This document shows positions 36,257-47,790 of a DNA stretch of 64,000 nt, piece after piece (position 1 is the stretch's first letter; the number at the start of each line of letters is the position of its first letter). Below the pieces are notes generated by a model, which saw nothing but the letters and a program-made list of their open reading frames with translations, had not been told where the DNA came from and ran no database searches. The translations under genes were made by a program, and so were the position numbers. Source of the stretch: Rhexocercosporidium sp. MPI-PUGE-AT-0058 (taxonomy: Eukaryota; Ascomycota; Leotiomycetes; Helotiales); assembly GCA_020746875.1 (NCBI GenBank), contig JAGTJL010000014.1:1116001-1180000 (forward strand). The letters are read 5' to 3'.

Positions 36257-37330
36257 ATGGCAACATCCGAGTGGCGAGCACTACTAGTAAACGAAGTCAA
36301 CGAGCGTGATCTGTACGACGGACGACTTGACGGTACATCTAGCAAAATCATACCCATATCAAAAGTGCAACTCCCAATCGAAGATCCGACAAAAGCCGCC
36401 GTCCTATCATGGAGATGGGACGGCACACATGGTATTATTGGATCCCGCAACGTATTCGGCGCCATCCACCAAGCTCGAGTAATGGGAATCAAATATCTCT
36501 TCATCGATGCCATCTCAATCGACCAGCGCCTGTCAGGCGACGACCTCCTCTGTCAAGTCGTTGAATTCTCGAAACTCTATCAGAGCATACAAGTTCTCGC
36601 TGCTTACGACGTGAGAGGAAGTGGCATATGGAGAACCATCCGCCGGCCGTGGATATTGAGCGAAGTGCAACTGTTCAAAGGGAATCCAACACGAATCACA
36701 TATGTTGGCCATGTCGTGACAGGGAGATTGAACGCTACAGAGACGTCGAGCATTTACTTCGAGCCTGTGCTTCGTTCGGTATGGAACCAGAATCTTACTG
36801 GTGCTGTGCTTGGACTCCTGTGTGGTTTCTTCACAATGGCTTCGATTTCAGATCTCAAATACATTATCCCGTCTCGAGCCCGTCTGTTTCAAATCGCATA
36901 CAATATATTGAGTCGAAACGATCATCTCCTCACGGTGGCTATCTTCTGTCAGATGGGCGATCAGAAGTCTTTTGAGTACTGGAGCGGAATCACGAATGTC
37001 GTTTTTGATCGATATGCTTTGATTACTGCCAATGTTGCAAACCACAATCAGGACTACACAGCCAATGCGAAAATCATGCTTGACGGAGTTCATGTCGCTA
37101 CTTGGGAAGATGAATTTAAGTCATCTACGCAGTATCATGATTGCAGCTTGGATGCTCTGGATAACTTTGAAGATGTTGTTCTAAAGGCACTTGATGTGGC
37201 TCAATTCCGGGGGCTCCTTACATGCCCAGCCTCAGAGCCAGGATCGACAACAAGAGACACAACTAAGGATCCCATCATAAACACACGATTGCTGGACTTG
37301 AGGTTACTTGGTCTCAACGATGAGGCCTGA
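36257..37330 (+). CDS. HET-like (heterokaryon-incompatibility-related) protein
   Basis: Single exon, 357 residues from the ATG at 36257; an in-frame TTG lies four codons upstream. The N-terminal half contains a series typical of HET-type domains: KAAVLSWRWDG, then VFGAIHQARVMGIKYLFIDA with ISIDQ, then VVEFSKLYQSIQVLAAYD, then RRPWILSEV. HET domains are TIR-like modules that trigger cell death after non-self recognition. The C-terminal half (hydrophobic stretch about residues 178-200, then a mixed region) is unassigned. No NACHT or repeat domain is attached. The call rests on motif order, so medium confidence. Confidence 0.55.
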   Translation: MATSEWRALLVNEVNERDLYDGRLDGTSSKIIPISKVQLPIEDPTKAAVLSWRWDGTHGIIGSRNVFGAIHQARVMGIKYLFIDAISIDQRLSGDDLLCQVVEFSKLYQSIQVLAAYDVRGSGIWRTIRRPWILSEVQLFKGNPTRITYVGHVVTGRLNATETSSIYFEPVLRSVWNQNLTGAVLGLLCGFFTMASISDLKYIIPSRARLFQIAYNILSRNDHLLTVAIFCQMGDQKSFEYWSGITNVVFDRYALITANVANHNQDYTANAKIMLDGVHVATWEDEFKSSTQYHDCSLDALDNFEDVVLKALDVAQFRGLLTCPASEPGSTTRDTTKDPIINTRLLDLRLLGLNDEA

Positions 37331-37821
37331 AGGAAGCCGGATCGATTTACTTTTTGACATATTTCAAGTGGTCGAGGTTGGGGGATATGGGGTCGATAAA
37401 CTACGTCTCACAACTCCCTTTACTTCAAAGGAAGCACAAATATCATCTCAATCTACGGAAAACCACAAATGGGGAAAGACTCAAATTCTCCACAGTAACG
37501 AATGAAATTTTCGTCTCAAAAATATCAACTAAGACTATATACAGAAAGGTAAACGTTCTCACACAAATGCATCTTCAAAGCTCTGAAATGAGAGTTTGCA
37601 TCACGTTCTCAAGCAAGGAGATCCATCAGCTCGTCTGTCAGTCAAAATGTCATCCGTAATTTTCTCGCCGATTTTCCTATGCTGTCGTTTTGCATTTGCT
37701 CATCCATGTCATTTCATCTTTTCTCGTACACCCGTTTCAGGACAGTGAGGTGTCCAGGCTACTCTACTCAGCCAGGTGCACAAGGACTTGCGCAATGACA
37801 GCAGTAATGCAGGCGAGATGC
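37331..37821. other. intergenic between convergent genes
   Basis: 3' flanks of the HET-like and cellobiohydrolase genes. Nothing else is seen. Confidence 0.5.
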
Positions 37822-39537
37822 CTACAAGCACTGAGAGTAGTAAGGGCTGCTGAATGTGCAGACCCATGGGGATTCGCAGGTGAATGGCCCAGCGAAAGGA
37901 GGCTGGCCACCGCACTGTTGCCAATGTCCAGCTCCGGAGCCAGCTGGTGGAGCAGAGGAAGAAGTGGATGTAACCCTGGAAGTGGTGGAGGTTCGGAGAG
38001 TGGATGATGAGGTGACTCTGGTAGAGCTCGAGGTGGTTCCACCGCCTGGTGGAGTGACGACGGAGCCGGCGTTGAAGGTGGAGTTGATTGCACCGACCTT
38101 GATGTTTGAGTAGACGACGTACGAGTTGGGGCTGTTTGCTTCGAGCTCGGTTGGAACACCAGAGGTGGTTGCACAGGCTCCACGGCCGACACCTGGGGCA
38201 GCTGGGTCGGCGGTGGTGGGGAAAGAGCTGTCGAGCCAGAGCATGTTTGAGGAGTAATCGTCCCAGAGGGAGAGAGAGAGGACCATGCCGTTCTTCAGAG
38301 CGGTTGACATGGAGGAGAATCCGCCGTGCTTGTTGTAAATATCTGGGTCTCCAAAGACGGTCTTCTGGGCCTTGCACCACGAATCGGTGAGGGAGTTACC
38401 TGGGAGACCGGCGATGGTAGATTGGGAGTTGGGAATGACGACGCCGTTCTGAACATAGAATCTCTTGATCTCGCTCAGAGTACCGGAATCAGTGCCAGTG
38501 CTAGTAAGGAACTGGGTCACGACAGTGAAGACAGAGTTGGTATTGACTGTCTTGCCTGGGCCGTAGAATTGCTTGTTACCTTGGCGGTAAGCGTTGAAAT
38601 CACATCCATCTGGATCGGTGACACCAGCATATCGATCGGAGGAGTAGGTTCCTCCACAGGTGTCGCCCGTGCACACGCTCAGACCTGAAGGGTTGGAAGA
38701 GTGCGGTGTGAAAGCGGTGGCCATAGAGTTGGCTTCCCAGATATCCATCTCAGCACAGCAAGAACCGTGACCTCCGTATCCAGTATTTCCGTTGTTTGTG
38801 GATGGAGTCCATCCCTCGACGTTGGCCTAAAATAATGTCAGTACGGAGGCTCGACCAACAATATTGCATCTGAAAACATACCTGGCCGCCGATGAACTTG
38901 AGATCACGTGGGCACTGAGCGTCGCAGTATCCGACACCTAGAGCAGTCAGTAGCTATAGGATGAATCTGCGAATTGTGACAACTTACCATACTTGGCACC
39001 AGCCTTGTTGTTGGGTTCCTTGGAACTACCACCATCCTTCGCCATGCTGACAAGGTAAAGAGCACCATTCAAGCCGCAAGGAAGATGAGACACATCGACA
39101 TCGAATGTGAACTCTCTGTTCAAGAGAGTGAGCATCTGGTAGTTGGAGTCATCGGCCATGAGGAACATGCGGGATCCGACATTTCTGTTGGCGCCGTTGG
39201 TAACAAAATTGAGTCTCAAGGAGCTGCCACTGGTGGTAGCTCCATAAGTTCCGGAGTAGTCAGCACCATCGAGTTGGCAGTTTTGCGCACAAGCAGTGTT
39301 GTTGGGGCAGAAAGTCGGGTTCCAGGTATTGCCAGTATAGCAGTTGGTACCAGTTGAAGAGTGCAACCAACGCCAGTTAGAATCGAGGACAACTTTGCCA
39401 GCAATGGTTGTGCAAGAACCGAAGGCAGTGCAAGTTTGCCACGTAAGAGGAGGGTGGACTTCAGGAGTCAAAGTACCAACCTGCTGAGCAGAGGCAACAG
39501 ACAGCAAGAGCGAGGCGAGGGCGATTCTGGAAGACAT
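37822..39537 (-). CDS. cbh1: GH7 cellobiohydrolase (Cel7A-like) with CBM1
   Basis: Exons 39537-38988, 38937-38882 and 38826-37822 give 536 residues, typical for two-domain Cel7A. A 17-residue signal peptide (cleavage before QQVGTLTPE) is followed by the GH7 catalytic domain. The catalytic motif is EMDIWEANS: nucleophile Glu228, assisting Asp230 and acid/base Glu233. A Ser/Thr/Pro-rich linker (about 455-498) follows. The C-terminal CBM1 begins HWQQCGG and ends PYYSQCL. The enzyme is secreted and releases cellobiose processively from the reducing ends of cellulose. The promoter region has a TATA box at 39607-39614 and two GGCTAAA sites, as expected for Xyr1/XlnR control. Confidence 0.96.
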
Positions 39538-39606
39538 GGTTGAGGATCGAGGATGACCTTAGAGAAATGGCGTGCTGGGGAGATGTTGGTATGGAGGGGT
39601 CCCAGG

Positions 39607-39614
39607 TTATATAA
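39607..39614 (-). promoter_or_regulatory. TATA box of cellobiohydrolase gene
   Basis: The palindromic TTATATAA lies 70 bp upstream of the cbh1 ATG (39537), at the usual distance for a strongly transcribed cellulase gene. Confidence 0.6.
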
Positions 39615-40130
39615 CAGTTTTTGGTCCAAAGAGCCCAGAGGAAAACCTCATGAAATCACGGCTTAGGGCTTCTCGCACGTGGATACCAATGAGACAAATG
39701 ATAAGCCATCTCCATCATGGATCAGCGGCTCGACGGTCCTTTCGGAGCCAAGAACGAGAGGCTAGAGAGACGAACCCTCTCGCGAGATCCGGTCCGTGAC
39801 GAAGAGATTGAAGACGTAGGGGCTTCATGGTGACTAGCAGCTCAGCTGCTCCCCTCGCTCTCTCCACAGTATCAAACAGAGTGGAGAAACTTTGTTGCGA
39901 TACATGGGTCAACTTGAACGGGCTCGCGAGGTACATCATGTCGTTGTTCTGGATGCCTTTTCGGCAAACCTCAAAGTGACCACCGGGTCAGTTGAACCGA
40001 AAATTAATATAAAAATCGAAGCTAGCTTGAGCATCCAGGGGCAAACAGATTTGAGGGACATTGAGGTCTCTCCGGGCCACTTGCTCCTTTGAGACCGGAT
40101 TCCCATGTTTGGGTGACTTGAGGAGAAAGG

Positions 40131-40137
40131 TTTAGCC
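40131..40137 (-). promoter_or_regulatory. putative Xyr1/XlnR site upstream of cbh1
   Basis: GGCTAAA read on the minus strand, about 600 bp upstream of the cbh1 ATG. It is a perfect match to the known XlnR/Xyr1 core site. Occupancy is inferred. Confidence 0.45.
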
Positions 40138-40450
40138 GGACATCCAATCCAATCAATATGAAAGTCAAAAGATGTAAAACGTGAAGACTGTATCTACTAG
40201 CTAGGTAGTGCAATAGCACAGACAGAAGGGAGTGGGCGGAATCTGGTACTGGGTCTACGCGAGTCTCTAGACGAGAAACAAAGCTTTCTCGAGAGTGGTG
40301 GAGGGCAGACATAAATTAATTGGAGGACCGCGGGGTCATCAAGCCCAAGCTCTGAGAGGGTTGAGTCTGCCGAGGACCGAACCGCTCCAAAATCGCACGA
40401 GGTTCCTCGATTGCGGGGATAAGGTTGACTTGAGGAAGCCACCAGAGCCC

Positions 40451-40457
40451 GGCTAAA
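40451..40457 (+). promoter_or_regulatory. second putative Xyr1/XlnR site upstream of cbh1
   Basis: GGCTAAA on the plus strand, about 920 bp upstream of the cbh1 ATG and in opposite orientation to the site at 40131-40137. Confidence 0.4.
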
Positions 40458-43178
40458 ATCGACGACATCAACAACCGGGGTTGTGAATGGCGCAACAATG
40501 CCGGGCGAGATAGTGCCTCCGGAACAAGACATACCGTCGAACGACCACGAAAGGGGCTGGATATGCGAGATTGGAGATCTAGCTTTCTAAGAGGTCTAGT
40601 AGCCAGGGTAACTCCACTGCCAGCAGCAGACAGCAAATTATCCATTTAGGGCTCACGGCGAGGCTTCCGTGGTCAAGGCCCCGAAATGGATCCGGATACC
40701 CCACAGCAGCGGTTTCCACGGATTAACTACTGACTGACATTACTGACTTATGATAGAAGTATGCACTGCCCTTGGCTCCACCACACCCTCAGATACGCTT
40801 TCTCGCCCACTGGAGTGTCGTCCCTGTGGAAATTGCCAGCCGCAGGATGCAGGAATAGGTACCTAGGTACTTCCAAGGGTTTTCCGTCACATGAACATAT
40901 AATGAACCTATGAACGAAGACTAAACAGAGAACATGAAACAAAAGACAAGCGACGGGAGTCCCTGCCGAAAACATGCGTAGTAAGCTAGAGGGGGTCCTG
41001 AAGATTTGTCCATGAAAAAGAGAGACATGTAGGAACGCACTGGAAAAAGCTCAAGACAGAGAGAGCGCTTACTGAGGCTGAAGACGGATCATGGGGGCCG
41101 AAGAATGTGATGTTGATACCGTGGATGCACACCCCACAATTGCAGATTTTCCAAGACTGCGGCTGGAGGTGATTTGGACTGCAGAAAGTGCTCCGTCTAA
41201 GCGCTCATTGATCTCTCCAAGATCAGTTCTCTGAATCTTATTCCAAGGTGGGTGCGAAAATAGCATCAAGTCGATTTTGCTTCAGAGCCGCTTACTCCTC
41301 AGACGACCCCACAATACTCTGAGGGACATTTCGAGCCGAGTACGTATTTGCGACTGTGATGGACGCCTCGGCCACGCCAGGGAGGAAGAGGTTTCGGTAA
41401 AGTTCCCGTCGCTCCTAAGGAATGATCTGACGCTCACATTCAGATCTAATGCCATGCTTCTGACTTGGGTTCACTTGAGCTCTCGAGATAGACGCCTTCG
41501 CCTCCACCTCGTCATCAAACACCTAGTATGCTTCCATACTGTGGATCGTCTCTGCAATCGTTTGTCAAAGCGTTTGCGAAAAAGTTGCTCATTCACGGAT
41601 CTTCGTGAGTCGTCCCGTCCCAACTTCACCAGGAATGTCAATCCACAGCCAGCCCACTGTTCGCGATCCCACTCCTTTCGAGATAAACGCTCGAAGTAGT
41701 GATCACCTTGACGTACCCTTGTTTCCAAATCGCTTCAATAACGCACGCCTTGACCATTCGAGGGATCCGTATGCATCTACCATCACGAAGAATTCCTCCA
41801 CTTTGCCAGCGATTATGAATAGGACAGGTTTCGCCACTCCGTAAGTTGAGCGAGTAGCTACGAAGCTATCCTCTCAAAGGATTCCATACTCCTCCCGAAT
41901 AACGCCTCCTGAAGTGTAGCCAGCTTTCCACGACCTCTCGAGGGAGCCCTTACTCCAATCGTCTCTCAGTGACATGAGCCTCCGAGGATTCTTCATTGTG
42001 TCCTAGACAGCGAGGTCCCAGCATCGTAGCCCGTCTTATATTCCAGGAACGTCGGGATCAATATCTTCACATCGAATGCCCATACCATACTCCATCGGTG
42101 AAGGTTGTAGCGGAGGGGGGACAGACGAGCGATTTGGACACGTCATCCTCGTGGTTTATCGTGGTTCGTAGCATCCCTTCAGCGGCGCAAATTTGCAGCA
42201 GATACCCGGGATACCTTGTGAGATGTCGCGTCGAGCAGAGGAGGGTTGGTCCTGGAGTTGTTGAAGGTGGATGCTGTCGGCATTGATGTCCCACACTGAT
42301 CGGTAGTAGTGCTGGAGCCCCAGGACTCGGCTACTCGGTAGACATTAGCGTTTCGCCAGGCCCGCTACAGGCTCTTCTCTCCTCACCATCATCCATCTCT
42401 GGTGCGTTGAATGGCCACTTTATAGCTCCATGCACTGTAGCTGTGGTTGTTGCTTTCTCATAAACCGCCCTTTGCATCATGTCCGAGCTTTGGAAGTTCT
42501 CAGAACACGCCGAGACAGAGAGACTGAGAGACAAGGCTCCCACGTCGCCCGTTCATATCTCTCAAGTGAGCAGGTTCCGGGGAGTGGACGCAATTCATCA
42601 ATACCCTCATCCGGCCAGTTACACCGCATCAGCACGAGTCAAAGTTGCGGAAGTCTCAGCTTTCAGTATCCTATCAAGAGCTGCTACTTCCATTTACCAG
42701 TCAGCGTTGCAGACCTCCTCTCACCAGTATTAAAGCCACTTGATTACGGTACAGCGTTCCATGCTCACACAGTATCCGACTGATCGGTTGAAATCCCCTC
42801 CAGTCATCTTTCTTGAGTAGTTGAGTGGACTTCAGTGCTGTGCCGCTGGCGGTCTGTCCGGGATAGACATTCTGTTCCTGGATGCGGCTATGCAGGCTGC
42901 TTAGCTATGCACCAAAGATCATTCGATTTTCATGTTGAGACCATACATTGAATGCTCATGTCCTCCAATGAGGTGAGGTGCTTTAGCTTTGGCCGCCGGA
43001 GATGTTGTGAAGCTTCGGTCTTGTCGCTATTTTGCTGGATGGGATGGGGATGTGCCACAGTAAGATGTCGGTCCTTGGGCAGAATATTAATTTGCTATAT
43101 GGCTGACCGCCCGCCATTTCTTTCGATCGCTTTATTTCTACTCTCACTTTTCGAAATTCAAAGATTCCTTTTGATCCG

Positions 43179-44314
43179 ATGTTATCAAGATCAATAGCAA
43201 GGGGTAGTACAACTGCAGGGTTATGGCTCATCCAACCCACATCCTTCCAAAGATGCGGTCCTCAAATAAGATTACAATGTCGTTCACTACTCATTCACAG
43301 CCACAATACATCTTCCCGAAACTTCTCGTTCTCGAAACGTACCCTCATTGAGCAAAAAGACGTCTTCCCCCCCGTTTCCCCCTCCAGAGCACCTGACATC
43401 CAACGCACCGAGACCGCGTGGAAACATCCCGTCTTCACCGAAAAGGAAATGGAGAAAATAGGCGTCTCTCATCGTGAAACTTTAACCTTCTCCGACAAGA
43501 TTGCACTGAACGCCATCCGTTTCCTTCGTTGGGGAATGGATACCGCGACTGGGTACAAACATCCAGAAGAAGTCTCCGCGGGAGCGACGTCTTCTAAAAA
43601 ATTCGAGATGACGGAATCGAAGTGGTTGGTTCGGTTTATATTCCTCGAGAGTGTGGCTGGCGTACCTGGGATGGTTGGGGGGATGCTGAGGCATTTACAT
43701 AGTTTGCGGAGGATGAAGAGGGATAATGGCTGGTAATTCCTCCGACTCTCACCTCCTATTTCCGATTTTGATTCCTGATCTCTGATATCACGAACAGGAT
43801 CGAAACCCTTATCGAAGAATCCTTCAACGAGCGCATGCACCTCCTGACCTTCCTCAAGCTCCACACCCCCGGCATATTCATGCGCACCATGATCCTCGGC
43901 GCCCAGGGCGTCTTCTTCAACGGCTTCTTCATCTGCTACCTCCTATCCCCCCGCACCTGCCACCGCTTCGTCGGCTACCTCGAAGAAGAAGCCGTGCGGA
44001 CCTACACACGCGCACTCTCGGATCTTGACGCCGGTAAACTCCCCCTCTGGAATAGCGGGCGAATCCAAGCTCCCGAGATCGCAATCGGGTACTGGAATAT
44101 GCCGGAGGGGAAGAGGGGCATGCGGGAGCTGCTGATGTATATCAGGGCGGATGAGGCGAAGCATAGGGAGGTTAATCATACGTTGGGGAATCTGGATCAG
44201 AATGGTGATCCGAATCCTTTTGCGAGTGTGTTTAAGGATGATACGAAGCCCCATCCGAGTAAAGGACTTGAGGGGTCGAAGGGAGAGGGGTGGAAAAGGG
44301 AGGAGGCGTTGTGA
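43179..44314 (+). CDS. aox: mitochondrial alternative oxidase
   Basis: Exons 43179-43732 and 43798-44314 give 356 residues. An Arg/Ser-rich mitochondrial targeting sequence (about 50 residues) precedes the AOX domain. All di-iron motifs are present: [21 protein letters not shown] and [13 protein letters not shown] hydrophobic segment ([18 protein letters not shown]) matches the monotopic membrane contact. AOX passes electrons from ubiquinol directly to oxygen in the inner mitochondrial membrane, bypassing complexes III and IV. In fungi it is often induced by respiratory inhibition or oxidative stress. Nothing abnormal is seen. Confidence 0.96.
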
Positions 44315-45631
44315 GGGACGATTGTTGTTGGTACTGAGAGTTTCTCGTGTGTTTGCATGGGGTGTCTCGTCTCGCTTCTTTCCTCTAGCGTTGGTAGATC
44401 GATGATTCTGGCCTGGAGAGCTATAAGAAAGTTTCTATTCGTCAAGTCCCACAGAAAAGATAATAGCAATCACATCGCCCTCATTTCCAAAGAATTAATA
44501 AGTTCTCGCTGTGACTTCCCACAATTTACTTCCCCAAGCGCGAAATACCGTTCTGTGCCTGTCGGCTTGGCGATGAGACTGTACGAGTCCCCACGTAATC
44601 TTAGAAAAGAAAGTCAAGTTAAATGATCTCGGTTTTGACTTGTAACGAGATATTTGTGGGTTGGTACGGAATGGAATAGAGAGGTAGGTCGCTGTATAAA
44701 TATAATAATAAAAATATGTTGGATATGGCATGAACTATGGAGAGCTAGGAAGTTCTAAGAATATGCACCAGTCCCTACCTGTTTACATCGGGTGGGGACT
44801 TGACAAGCGAAGACGAACCTGGTTAGTGACAACACCGTGTTCGGGTTCGACAAAACCCCGCTTGGGTAGAAGACTCGACCCGGTGATATCAGAACAATCA
44901 AAGTATCTGTACGAGTATAAGGAGGAGCAAGTGGTGAACAAGCGACGTTGAGACTTGAAATAGAAACAAACCCCTCCAAGTGGAGATGTGGTGGAGCATC
45001 GGTTCTAGAACCGAAACAGGCTAGCTCCTCAGTCAGGGGAAAAGCTGGAGCCATCCATCCGGACGATCATGACCCCGCAGAGCTGGGGATCACCCAGTCA
45101 GTCAGTCAGTCATTCAATGTATTTGATTGTAAGGCACGGCACGGCACAGCACGGCACCTCGTGCAACCTCTCTCATCCATCATAATATATATTCCATCAC
45201 TGCCAAAGTCTTCATTTCCATCTGCCGGAACGAGGCAATATACTCCTCCGCCCAATGGCTAAACGCCACGGTCCTCAATTGAGCGTCGGCCCCTTCAGCC
45301 GCCAGCCGCCCGCCTCCACTTGCAGCCTACAAAGTGAGACCAGGGACGTTCCAGCGCGACCACCTCTCTGTTTGGCACGGCTGGAAGAACAACCAACGCC
45401 TTGGCGACGATCAAGCCACGAACAGCTAAACTCTGTCTGCTCTCTATGGAACTTACGTTCTTTTCGGACAAATGGTGAAAGTGTTCTTTTCTTCTCCTCT
45501 TTCTTGCTTCTTGCTCCTTTCTCTCTCGTCCTATCTTTCCTTCCATCTGTCCCGTCTGTCTCTCTAGTTTCCTTTCCACGAAACATGTTGAGCTCTGCCA
45601 AAGCAGAAGCTCAACTCAACAACTAACTACA
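44315..45631. other. intergenic: short simple repeats and GH47 leader
   Basis: Contains (CAGT)4 at 45095-45110 and a GCACG-type repeat at about 45131-45157. A C/T-rich tract occupies about 45480-45560. A 123-codon ATG frame (45255-45626) ends five bases before the GH47 start; it is probably a leader or promoter frame rather than a gene. Confidence 0.45.
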
Positions 45632-47790
45632 ATGCCGTCCTTCAAACGCAAAGAGAAGACCGATGAACTACCCTCCTCCCACGTCTCCTACACATCACGC
45701 ATACCCACCAAGCGCTTCTCGCGAGGTCTAGTCCTCACCGGTGTAATCTGCTGCCTCTTCCTCCTCCTCAAACACAGCGGACTCGGCCAGCCCAGATTCG
45801 AATACAATTACATCTCAATCCCAATTCGCGCCGAGAAATACCCTCCGAAAACCATCATCCCTCTCCCGCGCAGACGATCCAAGAAGATCCCCAAAATCCA
45901 GCATGCGCCCGTTCCCGAGACTGCGCGAGAGAAGGCCGTTCGCGAGAGCAGATTGAGGGAAGTGCGCGACGCATTCTTACATTCCTGGAAAGGGTACAAA
46001 GACCAAGCATGGGCAAAGGACGAATTACGGCCTATAGCAGGCGGGTTCAAGACGCCCTTCTGTGGGTGGGCTGCTACGATGGTGGACAGTCTCGACACGT
46101 TATGGATCATGGGCTTGAAAAAGGAATTCGAATTGGCGTTGAGCGAGCTGCGCAATGTGGATTTCACGCATAAGGTGGGGTGCAATATCAATCTCTTCGA
46201 GACGACGATTAGACATCTGGGCGGATTTCTATCGGCGTATGATTTGAGTGGGGGGAAGTATGTCATTTTGGTAGAGAAGGCGGTTGAGCTGGCGGAGGTG
46301 CTGTTTACGGCTTTCGATACTCCGAATCGGATGCCTACGCCTCATTTTATGTGGTCTGCGTAAGGGGACTCTTGATGCTTTTTACGGGCGTTTACTGATT
46401 TCTGTAGAACTGACCCAGAAGTACGAGATCATTCGGCTAGTAGTTCCATTGTTCTCGCTGTCCTTGGCTCTCTCTCCCTCGAATTTACTCGATTATCCCA
46501 AATCACAGGGAATGACAAATATTTCGACGGGATCCAGAAGATCATGAACGAGCTGGAGAAATGGCAGGATAACACTGTTCTCCCAGGAATGTGGCCGGCA
46601 ATGGTCGATTCGGCCAGGTACAATCACAGTATCCTACTAGGCTCTCCTTACGTGGGAGGGGAGGAACAATACACACTCGGTGCTCTGGCAGATTCAACAT
46701 ACGAATACTTACCAAAGGTAAATTAACTCCCTAGTTCATTTCTTTGCCAAAATCCAAAGTTAATGTAAATAGCAATACATGCTCCTCGGCGGCCAAATGA
46801 AATCCTATCAAAACATGTACGAGAAATTCATCCCAGTAGCGAAAAAGTACCTCTTCTTCCGCCCCATGACAGTCAACGACGAAGACATCTTGATCTCTGG
46901 CAACGTTGACCTGGCAGCCGGTGGCACACCGCGCTTCTCTCCAGATCTGCAACATCTGACCTGTTTCACGGGCGGCATGCTGGCCATCGCAGGCAAGATC
47001 TTCAACCGGCCTGAAGATGTGATTGATGGTGGGAAGTTGACAGATGGTTGTGTTTGGGCGTATAGGAATACGGTTACGGGGATTATGCCTGAGACGTTCA
47101 CTGCCGTTCCGTGCGCGAATAGGACGACTTGTACGTGGGATTCGCAGAAGTGGTTTAATGCCGTGGATTCGAATGGGGATGAGGCGCTCACGAGGCAGAG
47201 GATCGAGACTGAGAGGTTAGCTCCTGGTTTTGCTAACGTGAGAGATGCTCGGTATTTGCTTAGGTATTTACACCCACCTTCCCTACTCATTCCCCTCTTA
47301 TTATTGTTTTACTTTTACTTTTACTCTTACTGTTGTTTTACTTTTTTATGCCTATGTCATGCTGACGTACAGTACCACAGACCCGAAGCCATCGAATCCG
47401 TCTTCATCATGCACCGCATAACCAACAACCCCTACTGGCGCGAGTCAGGCTGGAACATGTTCAAAGCCATTCAAGCCCATACACTCACCCCCATCGCACA
47501 CTCGGCCATCAACGACGTCATGAAAGGCGCCCCGGAGCAGGTCGATGAGATGGAGAGCTTCTGGCTAGCGGAGACGCTGAAGTACTTCTATTTGCTGTTT
47601 AGCGAGAATGATGTTGTTAGTTTAGATGATTATGTGCTGTGAGTTTCCCCCTTATTATTTTCATCCGGATCTTCACTGGAGAAATGGGAAAAGAGGTGTC
47701 AGTGGATAGTAGAGTCAGAATGTGTGAGGATTAAGTTACTAATTGTTGAATAGTAATACAGAAGCGCACCCTCTTAAGAGGCCGAAATGA
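45632..47790 (+). CDS. GH47 class I alpha-1,2-mannosidase (type II membrane)
   Basis: Exons 45632-46359, 46408-46717, 46773-47263, 47381-47638 and 47754-47790 give 607 residues. A cytosolic basic N-terminus and one transmembrane anchor (about residues 31-48, LVLTGVICCLFLLL) lead to a lumenal GH47 domain. Recognisable blocks are GWAATMVDSLDTLWIMG, FETTIRHLGG, PGMWPAMVD, HLTCFTGGM, LRPEAIESVFIMHRIT and the final NTEAHP, whose Thr binds Ca2+ in this family. The enzyme trims alpha-1,2-mannose from N-glycans in the ER or Golgi. The last exon is only 37 bp and restores the NTEAHPLKRPK end; stopping at the unspliced TGA at 47640-47642 would lose it. The exon 4 acceptor is the second of two closely spaced AGs. 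Confidence 0.93.

Larger units (their letters stand above)
39538..43178. other. long intergenic region: cbh1 promoter and unassigned DNA
   Basis: About 3.6 kb. The first kilobase is the likely cbh1 promoter. Between 41.2 and 42.8 kb several ORFs of 70-140 codons overlap on both strands. One series near 41605-41970 could be spliced into a short Ser/Pro-rich frame, but I find no signal strong enough to call it. Confidence 0.4.

Noticed and set aside
41277..41970. Overlapping frames suggesting a small spliced gene (MSIHSQPTVRDPT segment)
   Set aside because: The 5' exon could not be joined with an acceptable intron, and the opposite strand is equally open.
44840..44880. GGGTTCGACAAAACCCC resembling a T-arm
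   Set aside because: The B-box consensus breaks after GGTTCGA and there is no A box upstream.
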